From contig JAAEZW010000006.1 in the NCBI GenBank assembly GCA_018222665.1, positions 1-19,942 on the forward strand: 19,942 nt of DNA. The letters are read 5' to 3'. This DNA comes from Paracoccaceae bacterium (GTDB taxonomy: Bacteria; Pseudomonadota; Alphaproteobacteria; Rhodobacterales; Rhodobacteraceae). Positions 16,060-19,942 of the stretch are shown here, piece by piece. A program made the translations under genes and the position numbers. The notes beneath the pieces were generated by a model. The model saw only the letters and a program-made list of their open reading frames with translations. It had not been told where the DNA came from and did no database searches. Numbering within the stretch: position 1 is the stretch's first letter; each line of letters begins with the position of its first letter.

Positions 16060-18189
16060 ATGACGCAAGATAAAGACACATGGCGCAAACAAGCCGAGAA
16101 AGAGCTTCGCGGGCGCCCGCTTGATGATCTTACATGGAACACGCTCGAGGGTATCCCTGTAGCGCCGCTTTATACCGCCGATGATGTGGCGGGGCTGGAT
16201 CATATGAATACGATGCCTGGGATCGAACCCTTTACCCGCGGCGTGCGCGCCACGATGTATACAGGGCGTCCATGGACCATCCGTCAATACGCGGGCTTTT
16301 CCACGGCTGAAGAATCAAACGCGTTTTATCGGCGCGCCTTGGCTGCGGGTCAGCAGGGTGTTTCCGTGGCCTTTGATTTGGCGACACACCGTGGATACGA
16401 CAGCGATCATGAACGTGTGATTGGGGATGTCGGCAAAGCGGGCGTTGCAATCGACAGTATTGAAGACATGAAGATCCTATTCGACGGAATCCCGTTGGAT
16501 AAGGTGTCTGTGTCTATGACAATGAACGGCGCTGTGATCCCAGTATTGGCGAATTTCATCGTTACTGGCGAAGAGCAGGGGCATGATCGTTCCGTCCTAT
16601 CAGGCACCATTCAAAACGACATTTTGAAAGAGTTCATGGTGCGTAACACCTATATCTATCCACCTGAACCATCGATGCGTATCATTGCGGATATCATCGA
16701 ATATACGTCCAATGAAATGCCGAAATTCAACTCAATCTCGATCTCGGGCTACCATATGCAAGAGGCGGGCGCGAACCTGGTTCAGGAATTGGCCTATACT
16801 CTTGCAGACGGCAAAGAATACGTCAAAACCGCCATGGCGCGCGGCATGGATATTGATAAATTTGCGGGCCGCTTGTCCTTCTTCTTTGCCATTGGCATGA
16901 ACTTCTTTCTGGAGGCTGCGAAACTGCGCGCGGCGCGTTTGTTGTGGCATCGCATCATGGATGATTTGGGCGCGAAAGATCCGCGTTCAAAAATGTTGCG
17001 CACACACTGCCAAACATCAGGCGTCTCCTTGCAGGAACAGGACCCTTACAACAACGTTATCCGCACCGCGTATGAGGCGATGTCCGCCGTTTTGGGGGGC
17101 ACACAGTCATTGCACACAAATGCGTTGGATGAAGCGATTGCCCTGCCCACTGATTTTTCAGCGCGTATTGCGCGCAACACCCAGTTGATCTTGCAAGAGG
17201 AAACAGGCGTGACCAATGTGGTCGATCCATTGGCAGGATCGTATTACGTTGAAAAACTGACGGCTGATCTGGCGGATGCTGCATGGAAATTGATCGAAGA
17301 GGTCGATGAAATGGGCGGCATGACCAAGGCCGTGGCCAGCGGCATGCCAAAACTGCGGATCGAAGAAACCGCCGCCCGTCGTCAGGCGGACATCGACCGC
17401 GGTGATCAGGTGATTGTGGGTGTTAATAAATACCGTCTGGAAAAAGAGGATGAGATTGACATTCTGGACGTTGATAACGTTGCGGTGCGCGAGGCGCAGA
17501 TTGCGCGTTTGGAAAACATCCGCAGCACACGCGATCAAGCAAAATGCGAGGCTGCCTTGGCCGAACTTAGCCGCCGTGCCGCTGAAGGTGGAAACCTATT
17601 GGAAGCCGCAGTCGAAGCGGCCCGCGCACGTGCCTCTGTAGGAGAGATTTCAATGGCAATGGAAAATGTATTCGGACGTCATCGAGCCGAAGTAAAAACG
17701 CTTGCCGGGGTTTATGGTGCCGCATACGAAGGTGATGAAGATTTCGCAGCGATCCAAAAATCGGTCGAAAATTTTGCCGAGGAGGAAGGCCGCCGTCCCC
17801 GTATGTTGGTTGTGAAAATGGGTCAGGACGGTCACGACCGTGGCGCCAAAGTCATTGCAACGGCCTTTGCGGATATCGGATTTGACGTGGATGTTGGACC
17901 CTTGTTCCAAACTCCAGAAGAAGCCGCACAAGATGCCATTGACAACGATGTGCATGTGATTGGCATTTCATCACAAGCCGCAGGTCATAAAACATTGGCC
18001 CCACGTTTGATTGAGGTTCTAAAGGAACGAGATGCAGGTGATATTCTGGTGATCTGTGGCGGTGTGATCCCGCAGCAGGATTACGATTTCCTCAAATCCG
18101 CAGGGGTTAAGGCGATTTTTGGGCCGGGAACGAATATTCCAAATGCCGCCCAAGAAATTCTGGATCTGATCCGCGAAGCGCGCGATTAA
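16060..18189 (+). CDS. scpA: Methylmalonyl-CoA mutase
   Basis: This adenosylcobalamin enzyme isomerises (R)-methylmalonyl-CoA to succinyl-CoA, feeding propionyl-CoA carbon into the citric acid cycle. The 709-residue single-chain product combines the N-terminal barrel, with Tyr231-His232 in [11 protein letters not shown], and the C-terminal cobalamin domain, with the cobalt-binding His592 in [10 protein letters not shown] and later GGVIPQQD. An AAAGGAGAG site precedes the ATG at 16060; 17 extra codons upstream in frame are unlike the family. Also called mcmA. It follows the pcc operon but has its own promoter region because the DUF4174 gene intervenes. Its partners (epimerase, MeaB chaperone) are not in the window. 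Confidence 0.96.
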   Translation: MTQDKDTWRKQAEKELRGRPLDDLTWNTLEGIPVAPLYTADDVAGLDHMNTMPGIEPFTRGVRATMYTGRPWTIRQYAGFSTAEESNAFYRRALAAGQQGVSVAFDLATHRGYDSDHERVIGDVGKAGVAIDSIEDMKILFDGIPLDKVSVSMTMNGAVIPVLANFIVTGEEQGHDRSVLSGTIQNDILKEFMVRNTYIYPPEPSMRIIADIIEYTSNEMPKFNSISISGYHMQEAGANLVQELAYTLADGKEYVKTAMARGMDIDKFAGRLSFFFAIGMNFFLEAAKLRAARLLWHRIMDDLGAKDPRSKMLRTHCQTSGVSLQEQDPYNNVIRTAYEAMSAVLGGTQSLHTNALDEAIALPTDFSARIARNTQLILQEETGVTNVVDPLAGSYYVEKLTADLADAAWKLIEEVDEMGGMTKAVASGMPKLRIEETAARRQADIDRGDQVIVGVNKYRLEKEDEIDILDVDNVAVREAQIARLENIRSTRDQAKCEAALAELSRRAAEGGNLLEAAVEAARARASVGEISMAMENVFGRHRAEVKTLAGVYGAAYEGDEDFAAIQKSVENFAEEEGRRPRMLVVKMGQDGHDRGAKVIATAFADIGFDVDVGPLFQTPEEAAQDAIDNDVHVIGISSQAAGHKTLAPRLIEVLKERDAGDILVICGGVIPQQDYDFLKSAGVKAIFGPGTNIPNAAQEILDLIREARD

Positions 18190-18194
18190 AACGA

Positions 18195-18220
18195 AAAACC
18201 CCGCCAATTGGCGGGGTTTT
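18195..18220. terminator. Intrinsic terminator after methylmalonyl-CoA mutase
   Basis: AAAACCCCGCC (18195-18205) and GGCGGGGTTTT (18210-18220) form a perfect 11-bp stem with an AATT loop, followed by CTTTAT. It begins five bases after the mutase stop and ends two bases before the stop of the converging gene; being symmetric with A and T flanks it can end transcription from both sides. Confidence 0.93.
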
Positions 18221-18222
18221 CT

Positions 18223-18657
18223 TTATCCGGCTTTTGGCATCACTTGATAGCCAATTTCGTCAGTAACTTCGAACAAACCGTCTTCTTTGCGGGAAAAGTC
18301 ATCTTCTGTTCCGCTAAGTTTCACAGTGCGCAGCAGTTGTGGGCGCGAGAACTGATTAATTCCGCGAACCTGGGATAAATAGGTTGCTACGGCCTCTAAT
18401 TTCGCCTCTAGCGAATGCGCACCAACGTGGGCTGCAAATTGTCCGAAATCCGCGAAATCTGATGATTTTACAGGTTCGGTCTGTGTTTCATGTGTTTCAT
18501 TGACGGCCACTTCTGGCTTGGGTTCTGGCGCAGGTGCCGCAATCTCGGGCGCCTCGGCTGCGGGTTCATTAATACGTTGTTCGGCGACCAATCGCAGTGG
18601 CGCAGATTTGCGCGCACCTGATGTTTCTGGGCGACGCGGGCGCACGGCCTTGGCCAA
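18223..18657 (-). CDS. Hypothetical protein with a possibly frameshifted 5' end
   Basis: Function not recognised. The 144-residue form starts at a TTG (18657). It has a basic N-terminus (KAVRPRRPETSGARKSAPLR), an Ala/Pro/Glu-rich linker at about residues 30-60, and a compact C-terminal part of about 75 residues (FGQFAAHVGAHSLEAKLEAV to the end) that looks like a small helical domain. The same frame is open and protein-like for 13 codons before the TTG. Further up, an ATG at 18716 with GAAGGT upstream opens in a different frame. One extra base in the T-run at 18694-18696 would join them into MVTDNSAKDDKDSTEAYRND and on. Either a base is missing or a TTG start is used. Confidence 0.65.
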   Translation of the reverse strand: MAKAVRPRRPETSGARKSAPLRLVAEQRINEPAAEAPEIAAPAPEPKPEVAVNETHETQTEPVKSSDFADFGQFAAHVGAHSLEAKLEAVATYLSQVRGINQFSRPQLLRTVKLSGTEDDFSRKEDGLFEVTDEIGYQVMPKAG

Positions 18658-18846
18658 ATCATTGCGATAGGCCTCTGTACTGTCCTTGTCATCTTTGCCG
18701 AGTTATCTGTCACCATTTGGCGTACCTTCACATAGTTCGACACTGTTTTATCACGCCACCTTTGGCAAAAGCTGATCGAATCTGTGCAATTCAAAGTATC
18801 ATTTCGTGGCCTTATTGTGGCATAGAGGCTGAAAATAGGGGTTTTC

Positions 18847-19524
18847 ATGGGTATTGTTTCCGAAAATGAACCAATAACGATTGTGGGTGGCGCGCACTTC
18901 TCGCAAAGGTTGTTAATGGAATCATTAGAGCGGGCTCCTATTGTTTATGCCGCCGATGGGGGGGCAAACCTGTGCATGCAGTATGGATGCCAACCCAAGC
19001 AGGTGATCGGCGATTTAGACAGCCTATCCCCCAGCTGGCGTTCTGAATTGGACCCATCACGCGTGATCCATGTGGCCGAACAGGACACCACAGATTTGGA
19101 AAAGCTGCTGATCAGGGTGGATGCGCCATTCATGTTGGCCATTGGGTTCATGGGCGGGCGGATTGATCATCAAATGGCTGTGCAAACTGTTTTAACGGCC
19201 TACGCATATCGGAAAATAATATGTGTGGGGGACGTGGACGTTATGTTTGTGTCGCCCCCTGAAATTGATCTGCCCCTGGATGCGGGTACCCGCGTATCGC
19301 TGTATCCAATGGCCCCTGTGCAGGTGCGATCAACGGGTCTGTACTGGTCCACAGATGGCCTATCGTTTGCGCCAGATGGTCAAATTGGAACCTCAAATCA
19401 GGCGAGGGGGCCTGTCACGTTGCTGCCCAGTGCGCCGTGTATGTTGGTCGTTTTACCCAAAAACTGCCTGGATATTGCAATTGATGCAGTGCAGGCGGCG
19501 CCCTATTGGGACGCGCCAATCTGA
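18847..19524 (+). CDS. thiN: Thiamine pyrophosphokinase
   Basis: This enzyme transfers pyrophosphate from ATP to thiamine, making thiamine diphosphate in one step for cells that salvage thiamine. The 225-residue product has the family motifs in order: ADGGAN (36-41), GDLDSL (55-60), QDTTDLEK from residue 79, GFMGGRIDHQ, and GTSNQA near the C-terminal domain. An AGGGG binding site precedes the ATG. It is divergent from the hypothetical minus-strand gene and its last 22 bases overlap the convergent transporter gene. No thiamine riboswitch is visible upstream. Confidence 0.92.
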   Translation: MGIVSENEPITIVGGAHFSQRLLMESLERAPIVYAADGGANLCMQYGCQPKQVIGDLDSLSPSWRSELDPSRVIHVAEQDTTDLEKLLIRVDAPFMLAIGFMGGRIDHQMAVQTVLTAYAYRKIICVGDVDVMFVSPPEIDLPLDAGTRVSLYPMAPVQVRSTGLYWSTDGLSFAPDGQIGTSNQARGPVTLLPSAPCMLVVLPKNCLDIAIDAVQAAPYWDAPI

Positions 19525-19942
19525 CGTTCGCGGAACACGATGTATAGGCCACTGGCGATCACGATGATCATCCCAGTAAAGGCCAATTGATTTGGAATGT
19601 CGCCAAAGACCAAGAACCCCATAATGACGGCGCTGACAATTTCCAGATAATGAAGGGGGGCAAGTGTTGAGCTGGGCGCATAGGTCAAGGCGAGGCTCAT
19701 CAACAGATGTGAGAGGGATGCACCTGCCCCCACACCGATCAGATAGAACCAAAATACCCCCTCTGGCCAAACGGGATCCAATGGCACAATGCCACTACCG
19801 TTTGCCAAAATCAGGACGGGTGCGCACATCAGTGTTCCGATCCAGCTGGAATGAAACTGCATTTGCACCGCATGCATGTCGCGGGACAAGGTGCGTGTCA
19901 CAAACATGTAAAACGCAAAAAACACAGCAGTCCCAAGCGGGA
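19503..19942 (-). CDS. DMT-superfamily (EamA) transporter, C-terminal half, cut by window edge
   Basis: The frame is open from the window end to the TAG at 19503-19505, giving about 145 residues of the C-terminal half of a ten-helix drug/metabolite transporter. About five hydrophobic segments are visible, including FWFYLIGVGAGASLSHLLMS and FTGMIIVIASGLYIVF, and the stretch APSSTLAPLHYLEIVSAVIMG is typical of the EamA domain. The true start lies beyond 19942; the GTG at 19925 inside the frame is not the start because the upstream codons (PLGTA) continue the helix. The substrate cannot be predicted. The 3' end overlaps thiN by 22 bases. Confidence 0.88.
   Translation of the reverse strand, partial: PLGTAVFFAFYMFVTRTLSRDMHAVQMQFHSSWIGTLMCAPVLILANGSGIVPLDPVWPEGVFWFYLIGVGAGASLSHLLMSLALTYAPSSTLAPLHYLEIVSAVIMGFLVFGDIPNQLAFTGMIIVIASGLYIVFRERQIGASQ

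Overview
The window looks like a chromosomal segment of a marine alphaproteobacterium of the Rhodobacterales (Roseobacter-type), with roughly even GC content. Evidence is the gene content (pyrG and secG neighbouring purA with a DUF2842 gene, a choline-to-betaine operon, and an ScfR-controlled propionyl-CoA carboxylase locus) and the protein sequences. No rRNA, tRNA, insertion sequence, prophage or CRISPR array is visible. The coding density is high and all the large genes are intact; only the two edge genes are cut.

Layout: (1) 1-3946, housekeeping block: the tail of an unrecognised + strand gene, then CTP synthase (pyrG) and SecG on the minus strand, and divergently adenylosuccinate synthetase (purA) followed two bases later by a DUF2842 membrane protein. 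(2) 3950-7991, glycine betaine synthesis: betI on the minus strand, divergent from betB-betA across an AT-rich control region with a perfect 16-bp palindrome. A strong 14-bp inverted repeat fills the betB-betA gap and touches the betA ribosome binding site. (3) 8140-18189, propionyl-CoA assimilation: a small coiled-coil gene, the ScfR-family regulator (PccR type), a Bcr/CflA-type MFS transporter, then pccB, two small uncharacterised genes and pccA in one tight + strand operon, a secreted DUF4174 protein on the minus strand, and methylmalonyl-CoA mutase ending at a textbook terminator. Clusters of TTTGCAAA-type words, the kind of site bound by this regulator family, lie in front of the regulator and between the MFS gene and pccB. 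(4) 18223-19942: an uncharacterised minus-strand gene whose 5' end may carry a one-base frameshift, thiamine pyrophosphokinase, and a cut DMT-family transporter.

How the genes work together: BetA and BetB oxidise choline to betaine aldehyde and then glycine betaine, with BetI as the likely choline-sensing repressor. PccA/PccB carboxylate propionyl-CoA to methylmalonyl-CoA and the mutase carries it to succinyl-CoA; the epimerase and the mutase chaperone are not in this window. The ScfR regulator probably controls pccB and itself, and by position the MFS gene too.

Nothing here is a clearly new system. The best candidates for undescribed biology are the two small genes translated between pccB and pccA, the MFS gene sharing the pcc operator region, and the betB-betA intercistronic hairpin.
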